This document shows, one piece after another, positions 42,795-53,388 of a stretch of 64,000 nucleotides of DNA. How positions within the stretch are numbered: position 1 is the first letter of the stretch; each line of letters begins with the position of its first letter. A program made the position numbers and the translations under genes. Source of the stretch: Hymenobacter sublimis (GTDB taxonomy: Bacteria; Bacteroidota; Bacteroidia; Cytophagales; Hymenobacteraceae); contig NZ_CP095848.1 of the NCBI RefSeq assembly GCF_023101345.1, positions 3,126,001 to 3,190,000 of the forward strand. Reading direction: 5' to 3'. The notes beneath the pieces are model-generated. The model searched no databases. It worked only from the letters and a program-made list of their open reading frames with translations, and was not told where the DNA came from.

Positions 42795-44279
42795 TTAAAA
42801 TTTATCCCACCAAAGTTTAGTCACTAGCAGATCAGCACCCTGACGGGCTACAGCCTCCTGGTAATTAGCTGTATTTAGCGACTGCTCATTTGCAGGGTAG
42901 CGGAAACGAACTGGAATGCGACCACCCGTACCCGTCGAAGCTGCTGCTACAGGTAAACGTGGGTAATCAAGGCGACGCCATTCCGACCAAGCTTCGCTAC
43001 CTTGGCCGTAAAGCGCAATCCACTTTTGATTACCAATGACCTCACGGTAGTTAGCTTGCGTAATTGGAGTACTTACAGAGGGCTGAGCCAAATAAGCGGT
43101 TACAGGAGCACCCGTAATCCCATATTGGTTCATCGAAGCAGTAATAGCGTTATTATATTCTGCTTGAGCTACGCCGGTTACGAAGCCTCGGGCAACCGCT
43201 TCTGCCTTTAGGAACAATACTTCTGCGTACGTCATAAGTACTCCAGGAGCATCAGCCTTGGTGAAGGCATCACCGACTTTAGAAGTACTACACAAAGGTC
43301 CTAAGGCCAATGCGTTGCCATTTGTTAGACCATTACGTACCCCGCGGAATAAACCAGTGGAATCGGGTGCGGCTGCATCGTTAGATGCTTTGCATTCGGC
43401 AGGTTTAGCATAAATTGGTAAGCGTGGATCGTTCAATACAGCTAAACGCTTTGTAATCGAACGGCTTACTCGGTGATCATCCCGTGTTGAACGGTTTACG
43501 GCAATTGGGTTAGTATTAGGGGCTGAACCCGAGAAAACTAACTGCGCGTTTTGGGCATTGCTGCTAATAAGTGGAGTAGAACCGTTTAGGAGTTCGGCTA
43601 TTTCCGCACGAGCTTGGGCTTCTTTAACATCTGATATCCGCATGGCCAAACGCAAGCGCAACGAATTCGCGAAGCGCTTCCATCTATCCATGTCACCGTT
43701 ATACAGGATGTCCCCACCCACCGCTGGACCGTTGATCTGGATCTGGTTGGATGCTTCTTTCAAATCAGTAAGCAGTCCGGTATATACCTGCTCCTGAGTA
43801 TCATATTTAGGCGTCAAAACATTCTCTTCAATCCGCAACGCCTGGGAATAAGGAATATCTCCGTAGTAATCAGTCAGAATAGAGAAGAAGTAGCTGCGCA
43901 TGATGCGACCTACTGCCTGCATATTCGGATTGTTTTGCTCCTGGCCCGTTCTAACAAGCAAGTTGAAGTCTTGCAAACCACCGGCATAGAAACCATCCCA
44001 GATGCTCTGATACGAACCTGCACGGAATGCGTAACGGTCTTCGTTAGTGTATTGCACTTTGGCCCAATGCTGAATAATCAGCAATGCACCATCTTGACTT
44101 GCGGGTACATCGTAAAGGCGAAATACATTTGAACGCAACGCACCCGTTAAGATAAACGCAGGGTTAGAAACCTCTGAATTATTGGGGGTGGTATTTAGCG
44201 CGTCAAAATTGTTCTCGCAGGCACTAAGGCCCAGAACCAGCGGTAGAACTAGCGCGAGTTTGCTGTTAGTAAATGACAT
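42795..44279 (-). CDS. SusD-like lipoprotein, SusD-like_2 group
   Basis: This is a 494-residue protein with a lipoprotein signal ending in GLSAC (Cys21). The mature start (ENNFDALNTTPNNSE) and ILTGALRSNVFRLYD are typical of the SusD-like_2 branch, which differs from the classical RagB/SusD family at the N terminus. Other family segments are QHWAKVQYTNEDRY, GRIMRSYFFSILTDYYGDIPYSQAL and WSEWRRLDYPRL. It should cap the partner SusC encoded 54 bases upstream on the same strand. The ligand is unknown. Confidence 0.93.
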   Translation of the reverse strand: MSFTNSKLALVLPLVLGLSACENNFDALNTTPNNSEVSNPAFILTGALRSNVFRLYDVPASQDGALLIIQHWAKVQYTNEDRYAFRAGSYQSIWDGFYAGGLQDFNLLVRTGQEQNNPNMQAVGRIMRSYFFSILTDYYGDIPYSQALRIEENVLTPKYDTQEQVYTGLLTDLKEASNQIQINGPAVGGDILYNGDMDRWKRFANSLRLRLAMRISDVKEAQARAEIAELLNGSTPLISSNAQNAQLVFSGSAPNTNPIAVNRSTRDDHRVSRSITKRLAVLNDPRLPIYAKPAECKASNDAAAPDSTGLFRGVRNGLTNGNALALGPLCSTSKVGDAFTKADAPGVLMTYAEVLFLKAEAVARGFVTGVAQAEYNNAITASMNQYGITGAPVTAYLAQPSVSTPITQANYREVIGNQKWIALYGQGSEAWSEWRRLDYPRLPVAAASTGTGGRIPVRFRYPANEQSLNTANYQEAVARQGADLLVTKLWWDKF

Positions 44280-44333
44280 AGGGAGGAAGGCTAAAAAGAG
44301 AGGAAAGAGCCGCCTTGTAAACGGCCCTAATCA

Positions 44334-47300
44334 TTACAGTGTCAGGTTCACGTTGAAACCGTAGCTCCGAGTTGAAGGAATCTGTGTGGATTCAAGTCCT
44401 TGCACGTTGCCATTGTTAAACGACGTTTCAGGATCAATACCCGGCGCCTTCGAGTCAATTAACCATAGGTTACGGCCCACAAATGAGAAGCCTACACCTT
44501 TAAGAGGAGTGCGCTCGATAAGAGATTTAGGTAGTTGGTAACCCAAACGCACTTCGCGAAGTTTCACAAACGAAGCATCATATACGCTGCTAGAGCGCAC
44601 GTTGTAGTAGTACGCTTGGTGCCAGTCCATTGAGGAGACACGCACTGTATTAGGCGAAAAAGTACCGTCAGCATTACGCACTACACCCTCACCAATAATG
44701 CCCTCTTCGCGTCCACGCAGGGTACTAGCCAGCGAACCGGTGTAGTTACCCCACATGTTGGTTTCGCTCTGAATATGGCCGCCCTGCCGCGTATCAACTG
44801 TGAAGCTAAATTCTACCCCCTTAAAGTTTAGGCGGTTAGTAATTCCACCTATCCAGTCTGGCGTGTAATAACCCAATATCTTGCGAGTTGGGTCAGCCTG
44901 TGGTAGGCCATTCACGTAAATAATTTGGCCGTCGGGGGCACGAAGAAAGTCTTCAGCGAATAGTACACCATAACGCTCCCCTACCCGGGCTTCTACGTTT
45001 ACACCAAAACCTGATGATCCAAGTATTAGGTTCTTTAGCTGCCCTTCATCATCAAACTTCACTAGCCGATTACGGTTAGCAGCGAAGTTGGCTGTCACAT
45101 TCCATTGTAGCGCACTGCTGGCAGATAATGGAGCTACTGTTAGAATGGCTTCTATACCTTTATTGGTAAGTTCCCCAGCATTAAGCACCTGCGAGGTGTA
45201 GCCCGTTGAGGCTGATACTGGTACTTGAATGATTTGATCTGTACTCTTGGTGCTATATCCTGTCAAATCCAACCCAATCCGGTCCTTCAAAAAGCGAACT
45301 TCAATGCCAGCCTCAAGCGAGGTAGTGCGCTCAGGCTTTAGATTGGGATTGTTACGAACATTAGCTGCTGTTTGCTGCGGGTATATAACTCCTGGTGTAT
45401 TGAAAGGAGTGCTACCTACGTAGTAGTCGCGCAGTGAGTAAGTAGGAGCATCGTTGCCAGCTTCGGCAATTCCGCCGCGCACTTTAGCAAATGATAGGAA
45501 GGAATCCTGTAAACCAAAAGCCTCGCTAAGCACTACCGAAGCATCAACTGAAGGGTAGAAGAACGAGCGGCTGTCGGCTGGTAACGTTGATGACCAGTCA
45601 TTGCGGGCTGTAGCACCCAAAAATGCAAAGTTCTTATAGCCAACCCGCGCCGAAGCGTATACACTGTTAAGTTGACGTTTTTGGATTGGGTTTAGAATGC
45701 CTCCATTGTTGGAGTTTGAAGCTGGATCAAAATTGTTATCAGCCACTAGTGGCCCAGCCGAGTTACCTAAAGCAAACAAGCCAGGAACAGCCAGTTCAGG
45801 CGCAGCAATTTGGCTACGGCGCAAACGGTTATCGCGGCGGTTGGCCCCTATCAGCACATCGAGATTAATATCTTCTGTTAAGTTGCGGTTAGCTGAGGCC
45901 AAGAACTCAGTGTTGCGCTCCAGCACGTAGATATTCTCCTCCGTGTAGTCATCCTGAATAGCGTTATCACGCGTTTCAGCCGGCACCCGGCGTTGATTGA
46001 GCTGATTGTAAAAGTCGTTAGTTGTCCGAGCCGTCAGTGTGATCCACGATACCGGGTTATAATTCAGCGTCAAGTTGCCAATTACTCGGTCACGACGGTC
46101 GTCATTAGTGGCTTCGTTCAGAATGAAATATGGGTTACTTGCATACACCTGAATCCAGTTGTAGTTCCGGTTACCGTTTATTCCACCCTGCCTATAGATT
46201 GACCTGAGGTCTCTTACGTTGACCTGACGACCGTACCATGTGTACAGCTGTTGCATTACGTTTAGCTCATCGTAACCTTGGCCGGGACGACGTGCTCTAG
46301 TTTCAGAATAGTTAACGTTGGTGCTGATTTTGAGCTTGTCAGTAATATCAGCTCCACCATTTACGTTTACAGTATTACGGCGCAGGTAGGTATTCTCTAG
46401 AATGCCCTTGTTATCTAGGTTCGTAAATGAAACGCGGATGCCCGCCTTGTCATTGCCGCCTGATAATGCTACGTTGTTAGTTAAAGTACGGCCGGTTTGG
46501 AAGAAATTACGAATGTTATCTTCACCAGGACTCACCCACGGAGTAGCCTGACGAACACCATTGACAACCGGCGAATTATACTGGGGAATTAAACGACCAT
46601 CAAGGCGCGGGCCCCAGCTTTCGTCAGCATTATCATTGGTACCACCACCACGGCCATCTACGTACTCGAATTCCCCATCAAAGCCCTGGCCATACTCTTG
46701 TTGAAAGTCTGGCAGTTTAAGTGGCGTTTCAAATGTCGTAGTGCTATTAAGGCTAATGCCTAATCCCCGCGCTTTGCGCCCTGACTTAGTAGTAATGACA
46801 ATGACACCGTTGGCGCCACGCGTACCATATAGGGCAGATGCGTTAGCCCCTTTCAGTACGGTCATGGATTCGATGTCGTCTGGGTTTATATCCGAAACAG
46901 CGTTACCATAATCGACACCGCCACCTGCACTGCTATTTGAGAAGCTAGAGTTGTCAATAGGTTGACCATCAACTACGAATAGAGGCTGGTTGCTACCAGT
47001 TACCGATTTGGCGCCGCGGATTACAATCCGAGAGGAGCTACCTACAGCGCCCGTGCTATTCGTGATCTGCACACCAGCCGCGCGACCTGCTAAAGAGTTT
47101 ACTACGTTGGTTTCGCGAGCTTGTACTAAATCAGCCCCGCGAACATCTTGCACCGCATAGCCTAAGCTTTTCTTTTGTTCCTCTCGGCCTAAAGCTGTTA
47201 CTACAACCTCGCCAAGCTGCTTAGCATCAGTGGTGAGTGCAACATTCACAGCAGATCCGCTGCCAATAGCCCGCTCCACAGCTGTAAAGCCGATAGAACT

Positions 47301-47522
47301 GAACACTAGAGTTGTAGCGGTAGCAGGAGCGCTGATCGTGTATGATCCATCGGAGCCAGTTGAAACCCCAATAGTCGTGCCTTTTACTAATACGGTAACC
47401 CCTGGTAGCCCTTGGCCGTTTGCGGCATCTGTGACGCGCCCAGAGATTTCGCGGTTCTGAGCGGCGGCCTGCTGCAACAGGACGGGTGCGGCCAGAAGCG
47501 CAGAAAGTATTGTTTTGCGCAT
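44334..47522 (-). CDS. SusC/RagA-family TonB-linked outer-membrane transporter
   Basis: This is a 1062-residue protein. It has a signal peptide (LLQQAAAQ, about 22 residues), a CarboxypepD_reg-like domain (ISGRVTDAANGQGLPGVTV), a plug (LAGRAAGVQITNSTG, PLFVVDGQPIDN, DDIESMTVLKGANASALYGTRG) and a 22-strand barrel closing with FNVNLTL. The barrel half carries the markers TARNDWSSTLP and EAGNDAPTYSL, also present in the truncated gene at 47897. It forms a pedestal-bin pair with the SusD at 42795. The first ATG at 47522 matches the signal peptide. Confidence 0.95.
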   Translation of the reverse strand: MRKTILSALLAAPVLLQQAAAQNREISGRVTDAANGQGLPGVTVLVKGTTIGVSTGSDGSYTISAPATATTLVFSSIGFTAVERAIGSGSAVNVALTTDAKQLGEVVVTALGREEQKKSLGYAVQDVRGADLVQARETNVVNSLAGRAAGVQITNSTGAVGSSSRIVIRGAKSVTGSNQPLFVVDGQPIDNSSFSNSSAGGGVDYGNAVSDINPDDIESMTVLKGANASALYGTRGANGVIVITTKSGRKARGLGISLNSTTTFETPLKLPDFQQEYGQGFDGEFEYVDGRGGGTNDNADESWGPRLDGRLIPQYNSPVVNGVRQATPWVSPGEDNIRNFFQTGRTLTNNVALSGGNDKAGIRVSFTNLDNKGILENTYLRRNTVNVNGGADITDKLKISTNVNYSETRARRPGQGYDELNVMQQLYTWYGRQVNVRDLRSIYRQGGINGNRNYNWIQVYASNPYFILNEATNDDRRDRVIGNLTLNYNPVSWITLTARTTNDFYNQLNQRRVPAETRDNAIQDDYTEENIYVLERNTEFLASANRNLTEDINLDVLIGANRRDNRLRRSQIAAPELAVPGLFALGNSAGPLVADNNFDPASNSNNGGILNPIQKRQLNSVYASARVGYKNFAFLGATARNDWSSTLPADSRSFFYPSVDASVVLSEAFGLQDSFLSFAKVRGGIAEAGNDAPTYSLRDYYVGSTPFNTPGVIYPQQTAANVRNNPNLKPERTTSLEAGIEVRFLKDRIGLDLTGYSTKSTDQIIQVPVSASTGYTSQVLNAGELTNKGIEAILTVAPLSASSALQWNVTANFAANRNRLVKFDDEGQLKNLILGSSGFGVNVEARVGERYGVLFAEDFLRAPDGQIIYVNGLPQADPTRKILGYYTPDWIGGITNRLNFKGVEFSFTVDTRQGGHIQSETNMWGNYTGSLASTLRGREEGIIGEGVVRNADGTFSPNTVRVSSMDWHQAYYYNVRSSSVYDASFVKLREVRLGYQLPKSLIERTPLKGVGFSFVGRNLWLIDSKAPGIDPETSFNNGNVQGLESTQIPSTRSYGFNVNLTL

Positions 47523-47896
47523 GTGTTTAAGTGAGTGAAGTGGTGATGAACTTTGAATGCTGTAAATAAACGAATTGTTTTTTTGACAACCTGACCAAGA
47601 TCTTCTTATTGTATTAAAAGTTTCCCTTCTAAGACACTATATATTTCCTCTCTGCAACTGCCGTAAAATTCCATCCAATCTATAAATAGGGATAAATAAA
47701 TACATACATAGTCGATAAGGTCGAACCGATATATAATTCGATTGCGAACTGTCTACAGAGCTTCAATTTCTCTGAAACTAGTAAGCTGATTGAGAACTCT
47801 GTTAATCTATTGATCTATTGGCAAGCAGCGAAAATGCATCCTTCAATACGGTTTTATCTCGCTCGGATCAGAGCGGTATGATTCCATTTTCGAAAT
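47523..47896. other. 374-base A/T-rich gap between head-to-head susC genes
   Basis: The gap holds the upstream region of the minus-strand susC and the broken 5' edge of the plus-strand susC remnant. It is clearly richer in A and T than most of the window. I see no residual signal-peptide or plug coding sequence in any frame, no terminal inverted repeats and no transposase piece. Confidence 0.5.
47562..47589 (-). promoter_or_regulatory. Weak promoter candidate for the minus-strand susC
   Basis: On the minus strand a TTG (TTGTC) is followed, 18-19 bases later, by a TTATTTACA segment that only partly fits TAnnTTTG. It lies about 40 bases ahead of the ATG at 47522. Confidence 0.3.
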
Positions 47897-49981
47897 TTGA
47901 CCGCACCAGCCTTAGCGCAGGTGGCTCGGGCCAATATTAATAAGCTGCGGGTTGGGGGTAACGTTACGTATGTAAACAGCAACCAGCAAGGTCCACAGTT
48001 TGGTGCCAACAACGCTATTGGCAATGCCTCGGCTTTTGCCCGTATCATGTTCATGCCGCGGAACCTAGATTTGACAGGCCTGCCAAATACAAATCCCGTT
48101 ACGCGTGGTCCTGCATTTGGATGGCTCAACGGTCAGGCAGATAACCCTTACTGGTCGGTTGCCAACAACAGCTACAAATCAAATGTTGACCGTGTAGCAG
48201 TTACTACCAATATCGGGTACGACATTCTGAACTGGCTGAATTTCAGCTTCAACGGAGGCGTCAACACCTATTCTGACCGTCGTGTAACGGCAGTTCGGCC
48301 TGGCTCGGTAGCTTTCCAAGGGGCTGGTAACGTGATTCAGGACTATCTCCGTAATACGGAACTGGAATCTACCGCCTTGCTAACGGCGGACCAGAACATA
48401 ACGGAAGATATTAGCATTAAGGCGATTGTAGGCGCTAACATCAACCAGCGTCAGTTTGAGTCTTCGTCTGTTTCCGGCAACACGTACTTGCAGTTTGATA
48501 TTGATGACATCCAGAATACACGCCAAGTAATTAACAACGGTAGTGGCTTCAGCAAGCGTCGTCTGTTTGGTGTGCTGGGCGACTTGACTTTAGGCTACAA
48601 GGATTTTGTTTACCTGAACGCCACAGCCCGCAACGACTGGTCCTCAACGCTTCCTACGGTCAACCGTAGCTTCTTATACCCAAGCGTTAGTGCCTCGTTG
48701 ATTTTCACGGAGGCCTTCGGTATTGAATCCAATATCTTGAACATGGGCAAGTTGCGCGCTGGCTACGCTAACGCAGGTAATGATGCTCCTCCTTATTCCC
48801 TCATTACAACTTACGGGCTGCAGCCTTTCTACGGTAACAACGTAGGGGGCACGCAATTCCCTATTACTCCGACCAACGGTAACACTGTTTCCGGTGCCGC
48901 CATCGGCGGATTCGTTGGTGACCCAAATCTGACTCCGGAGTTCTCTAAGGAAATCGAAGTCGGTACTGACCTGAACTTCCTCAAGGATCGGATCATTCTT
49001 TCGGCTACCTACTACGACAAGCGCACCACCAACCAGATTGCCAACGTACCGTTGCCCTCGGCCTCCGGCTTTACAACGTACATTACCAACTTTGGCGAAA
49101 TCTCCAACAAAGGTATTGAAGGCGCTCTGACCGTTATTCCAGTTGATGCTGGTGGGTTCCGGTGGACAAGCGTAGCTAACTTTACTCGCAACCGCAACAT
49201 AGTTGAGAAGCTGCGTGAAGGTGTAGAACAGGTGGTAATTGCAGCCAACTTCGGCGACATCCAAGCGGTACACCGCCCAGGTCAGCCCTATGGTTTGCTA
49301 ATTGGTTCCGTAGCTGCCCGTGATAACGAAGGCAACCTGCTGATCAACCCGTCTACGGGCCGCATGCTGACTGCCATTAATCCAGAAATTGTAGGTAATC
49401 CCAACCCGGACTATACCATTGGCTTCATCAACACTTTCACTTACAAAGGCTTGACGCTGGAGGGAGTTATTGACTTCCGGAAAGGTGGAGACATTTACTC
49501 GACCACCCTACAGTCGTACCTGGGCCGGGGCGTGACGCAAGACACGGAGGATCGTGATAAGAACGTCATTATCAACGGCTACTTAGGTAATCCTGGCACT
49601 CTGCAGCCTCTGACTGCTGCAGATGGTAGCAAAATCCCGAACAACGTGGCCGTTTCACTGAACGATTACTACTTCGGCACTGGTTCTGCAGCTATCAATG
49701 GTGCTTCAGAATTCTCGGTGTTCGACGGTACAACTCTTCGTCTGCGTGAAATCACATTGGGCTACGATTTGCCAGCAAAGCTGCTAGCCAAAACCCCAAT
49801 TCGGGGAGTGAACCTGAGCCTATCGGGTCGCAACTTGTGGTGGTATGCTCCTAACATCCCGAAGTACACCAACTTCGACCCGGAAACGAGCACGTTTGGT
49901 GCTTCTAACGCGCAGGGCTTCGAGTTTACGAATGCTCCAACTGCCCGCCGTTATGGAGTTAACCTGCGGGTAAATTTCTAA
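47897..49981 (+). pseudogene. 5'-truncated SusC: beta-barrel only, no signal peptide or plug
   Basis: The frame opens after a TGA at 47879-47881 and runs 694 codons from a TTG to a normal SusC end (YGVNLRVNF). It has no signal peptide, CarboxypepD_reg-like domain or plug. By eye its first residues (NINKLRVGGNVTY) align with about residue 392 of the neighbouring SusC (ITDKLKISTNVNY), so roughly 390 codons are missing. Shared markers include TARNDWSSTLP and NAGNDAPPYSL. No frameshift or stop interrupts the remaining barrel, and no SusD gene follows. It cannot be exported as it stands; it is either a recent deletion product or a silent donor sequence. Confidence 0.85.
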
Positions 49982-50281
49982 TCAATGCTTCTTTTTTGCC
50001 GCATATTAGGGAAATGCACATACCGTGACAGTCGGCAGGTAAAGACATGTTACTACTCTACATGCACTACTGCGAAATGGAAGTATAGCTGAATAAGTAT
50101 TTCGTTAGACATCATAATCCATCCTTTCGTCTACAAATAAGCTTGTTTCATCGAGTCTACAGATAGGGTTGAAGTAAATTTTCACGATTAATAAAATTGA
50201 CAATTTTTCTATTGCTATTTTAGCAAAAATTCAATGACCGTCCTTACTAAGAAAAACTTCTCTAACACATCTTGCGCTTAC
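49982..50281. other. 300-base A/T-rich gap ahead of the third susC
   Basis: No gene is visible. The right end holds a plausible promoter (TTG 50197-50199 and TATTTTAG 50216-50223) for the following susC. I see no terminator hairpin after the truncated susC. Confidence 0.45.
50197..50223 (+). promoter_or_regulatory. Promoter candidate of the plus-strand susC-susD operon
   Basis: A -33-like TTG (50197-50199) and a -7-like TATTTTAG (50216-50223) are separated by 16 bases. The ATG follows about 58 bases later at 50282. Confidence 0.4.
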
Positions 50282-53200
50282 ATGAAAAAAAGATTATTCA
50301 TTGCGCTGCCCATACTTGCTCTAACAGCAACGTATGCAGTTGCACAGACACGGACCATTTCTGGGCGAGTTACTGACCGTACAACTGGCGAGGGGCTACC
50401 TGGTGTTACCGTATTGGTTAAGGGTACCACCAATGGGGTTTCAACCAACTCAGATGGCTCCTTCACCCTAACTGCGCCTAGTTCAGCAACTACGCTTTCC
50501 TTTAGCTCCGTTGGCTTCCTGCCCATAGAGCGTCCTATTACCGATGGCAACATCACAGTTGGTCTTGCACCCGACAGTAAAGCACTCAGTGAAGTAGTAG
50601 TAGTCGGCTATGGTGAGCAATCTAAAAAGCTGACCACGGGGGCTATTACTCAAGTTTCTGCTAAAGAATTCGAAACTCAGCCTATTGCAAGTGTTGAACA
50701 AGCTCTTCAGGGGCGGGCGGCGGGCGTGCAGGTTTCCTCCAACTCAGGCACACCAGGCGGAGCAATCTCAGTGCGGGTACGAGGCAACAACTCTATCTCT
50801 GCTAGTAGTGAGCCGCTTTATGTGGTCGATGGAGTACCCATCAACTCGGGTAGCTATTCCAATATTGGGGTAGGCAACCAAGGCCTGAATGCGCTGTCGG
50901 ATATTAATCCCAATGATATAGCCTCCATTGAGGTGCTAAAGGATGCGTCGGCGGCGGCTATTTATGGCTCCCGTGGAGCCAACGGTGTTGTGCTAATTAC
51001 TACCAAACGGGGTGCTTCCGGGGCCACCCGAATCAGTTATGATGGGTACATCGGTACCCAAAACACGATCAAACGCCTCGACCCACTTACCGGTCAAGAA
51101 GCGCAGGACTTGATTAATGAAGCTCGTACGAACGTAGGGCTAGCGCCCCGCTACGTAGCTGCTAATCCTACTGCTCAGCAGAGCCTATTCACGGGAGCCA
51201 ACACCAATTGGCAAGACGAAATCTTCCGTGCCGCGCGTATCCAGAGTCATACTGTTACGATGTCGGGGGGAGACAATAAATCGCGCTTTCTGGTATCTGG
51301 GACTTACTTTGATCAGGAAGGCATCATCATTGGATCAGGTTTTAACCGGGGCAGTATCCGCTTAAACTTGGATCACAACGTCTCGGATCGGGTAAGAGTA
51401 GGGGTAAGCCTGACGGGTAGCCGTGCTCTTTCTCAACGTCAGAACAACGACAACAATATTTATGGGGTACTAAGCACCGCCTTGCTGTTGGGCTCTCAGA
51501 CTCCCATTTACAACGCAGATGGTACCTTTGGCCGGGACCGATTCTCCTCGGTTGAAAACCCAGTAGCCGCTGCAACTTTACCTATAATTAGTGCGCGTAA
51601 CAACCGTGCTATCGGTAATATCTACGCCGATGCCGAGCTGTTGAAAGGGCTTCGGTTACGCACGTCTCTTGGTGGTGATTACCTTAACCTGAAAGAAGAC
51701 CGGTTTGTACCCAACACGGCGCTGCAAGCAGTAGGCAGTAATGGTTTGGGCAACGCTAACAGCCGCTACGATATAGGTTGGATCAATGAAAATACGTTAA
51801 CCTACAATCGCAGCATAGGCGACCACTCATTTACGCTCTTGCTGGGACAAAGCGCTCAGAAATCGGTGCAGCAAGGTATCATTACGAACGTAACGGGCTT
51901 CGCTACTAACCGAATTCGCCAGCTCTCCGCTGGCTCAGTGAAAGTTGATGCCTCTTCAGACGAGACGCTCTGGACCTTGCTGTCTTACTTCGGCCGCTTG
52001 AACTACAACTACAAGGGTAAGTATATCTTCCAGGGCTCCTTACGCCGCGACGGCTCCTCACGCTTTGGGGTTGAAAACAAGTACGGTTGGTTTCCCGCAG
52101 CTTCGGTAGCGTGGCGCGTAGGGGAGGAATCATTCTTGCAGGACAATGACCTCATTTCCGAACTCCGCTTGCGGGGGGGCTACGGGGTAGTTGGTAACTT
52201 CGAGATTGGCAACTTTGCTTCACGCAACCTCTATGGCGTGGGTGCTACCAACTTGGCAAACTATAACGCGGTAGCAGGTATTGCCCCTACGCAGCTAGGA
52301 GTAAGAGACTTAGGATGGGAGCAAACGCAAGAAATAAACGTAGGCATGGACCTCGGTTTGCTGGACAGCCGAATCAACTTCACGGTGAACGCCTTCAATC
52401 GTAAGTCCAATGATCTGCTGTTGAACCGTCAATTGCCACTTACTTCTGGCTTCGGCAACATCACTCAGAATATTGGTGATATGCGCAACAGAGGGCTAGA
52501 GTTTGAGCTCACCACGCAGAACGTGCGCTCCAAAGATTTTACTTGGACCACTAGCTTCAATACTTCCATTATTCGCAACCAGGTAACTCGTTTGGTAAAT
52601 AATGCGGCCTTCGGTGCAGGCTTTGCTAACTGGGTACAGGTAGGAGCTTCGCTAGGTAGCTTCCGGGGTTACGTAGTTGACCGTATCTATCAAAGCCAAG
52701 AAGAAATCAACGCTGATAACCTTATTGCACGGCAGAGAACGGGCCGGACAAATGCCAACTACCAGTCTCCCGACACGAAGCCCGGCGACATTCGTTTCCA
52801 GGACCTGAACAAGAACGGTATTCTAGATGCCGAAGATCAGAAACTCATTGGCTCAGCGCAGCCCAATGCCAGTGGCGGCATTACCAACTCCTTGGGCTGG
52901 AAAGGTTTGGAGCTGAACTTCTTCTTCCAGTTTGTATCGGGCAATGAAATTTATAATAACACCCGTGCGTTTGGAGAAGGGATGTCTGGGCAGTTCGGGC
53001 AGTTTGGTGCCGTGCGTGACCGGTGGACTGCCACTAACACCGACACGGATATTCCTCGCGCTGCTTGGGGTGACCCCAATGGCAACGCCCGGGTTTCGGA
53101 TCGGTGGATTGAAGATGGCTCTTACATACGGTTGAAAACGGCAACCCTGGGCTACAGCCTGCCCACCAAGTGGATACAATCGGCCCATTTGCGCTCAGCC

Positions 53201-53362
53201 CGCGTGTACATTGCTGGTCAAAACCTGCTCACGTTTACTAATTACTCAGGATTAGACCCTGAGGTAAACACCTTCAACGCGAGCAATACTTCGCAGGGAA
53301 CTGACTTCCTGACCTTTCCGCAGGCCCGTGTGTATCAAGTTGGGTTAAACTTGGGCTTCTAA
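50282..53362 (+). CDS. SusC/RagA-family TonB-linked outer-membrane transporter
   Basis: From the ATG at 50282 the protein has 1026 residues. It has a signal peptide (MKKRLFIALPILALTATYAVAQ), a CarboxypepD_reg-like domain (ISGRVTDRTTGEGLPGVTV), the segment SEVVVVGYGEQSKK, a plug (LQGRAAGVQVSSNSG, PLYVVDGVPINSG, DIASIEVLKDASAAAIYGSRG) and a barrel ending in YQVGLNLGF. It is closer in plug motifs to the SusC at 17408 than to the minus-strand SusC at 44334. The upstream ATG at 50234 is in frame but adds a non-signal leader. SusD follows after 26 bases. Confidence 0.95.
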   Translation: MKKRLFIALPILALTATYAVAQTRTISGRVTDRTTGEGLPGVTVLVKGTTNGVSTNSDGSFTLTAPSSATTLSFSSVGFLPIERPITDGNITVGLAPDSKALSEVVVVGYGEQSKKLTTGAITQVSAKEFETQPIASVEQALQGRAAGVQVSSNSGTPGGAISVRVRGNNSISASSEPLYVVDGVPINSGSYSNIGVGNQGLNALSDINPNDIASIEVLKDASAAAIYGSRGANGVVLITTKRGASGATRISYDGYIGTQNTIKRLDPLTGQEAQDLINEARTNVGLAPRYVAANPTAQQSLFTGANTNWQDEIFRAARIQSHTVTMSGGDNKSRFLVSGTYFDQEGIIIGSGFNRGSIRLNLDHNVSDRVRVGVSLTGSRALSQRQNNDNNIYGVLSTALLLGSQTPIYNADGTFGRDRFSSVENPVAAATLPIISARNNRAIGNIYADAELLKGLRLRTSLGGDYLNLKEDRFVPNTALQAVGSNGLGNANSRYDIGWINENTLTYNRSIGDHSFTLLLGQSAQKSVQQGIITNVTGFATNRIRQLSAGSVKVDASSDETLWTLLSYFGRLNYNYKGKYIFQGSLRRDGSSRFGVENKYGWFPAASVAWRVGEESFLQDNDLISELRLRGGYGVVGNFEIGNFASRNLYGVGATNLANYNAVAGIAPTQLGVRDLGWEQTQEINVGMDLGLLDSRINFTVNAFNRKSNDLLLNRQLPLTSGFGNITQNIGDMRNRGLEFELTTQNVRSKDFTWTTSFNTSIIRNQVTRLVNNAAFGAGFANWVQVGASLGSFRGYVVDRIYQSQEEINADNLIARQRTGRTNANYQSPDTKPGDIRFQDLNKNGILDAEDQKLIGSAQPNASGGITNSLGWKGLELNFFFQFVSGNEIYNNTRAFGEGMSGQFGQFGAVRDRWTATNTDTDIPRAAWGDPNGNARVSDRWIEDGSYIRLKTATLGYSLPTKWIQSAHLRSARVYIAGQNLLTFTNYSGLDPEVNTFNASNTSQGTDFLTFPQARVYQVGLNLGF

Positions 53363-53388
53363 TTTCCTTCTCACGACTTTCTTCTCTA

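Noticed and set aside
47700..47760. A possible tRNA, prompted by ggtcgaaccg-like sequence
   Set aside because: No acceptor stem, D arm or anticodon arm can be folded around it, and the surroundings are A/T-rich non-coding DNA.
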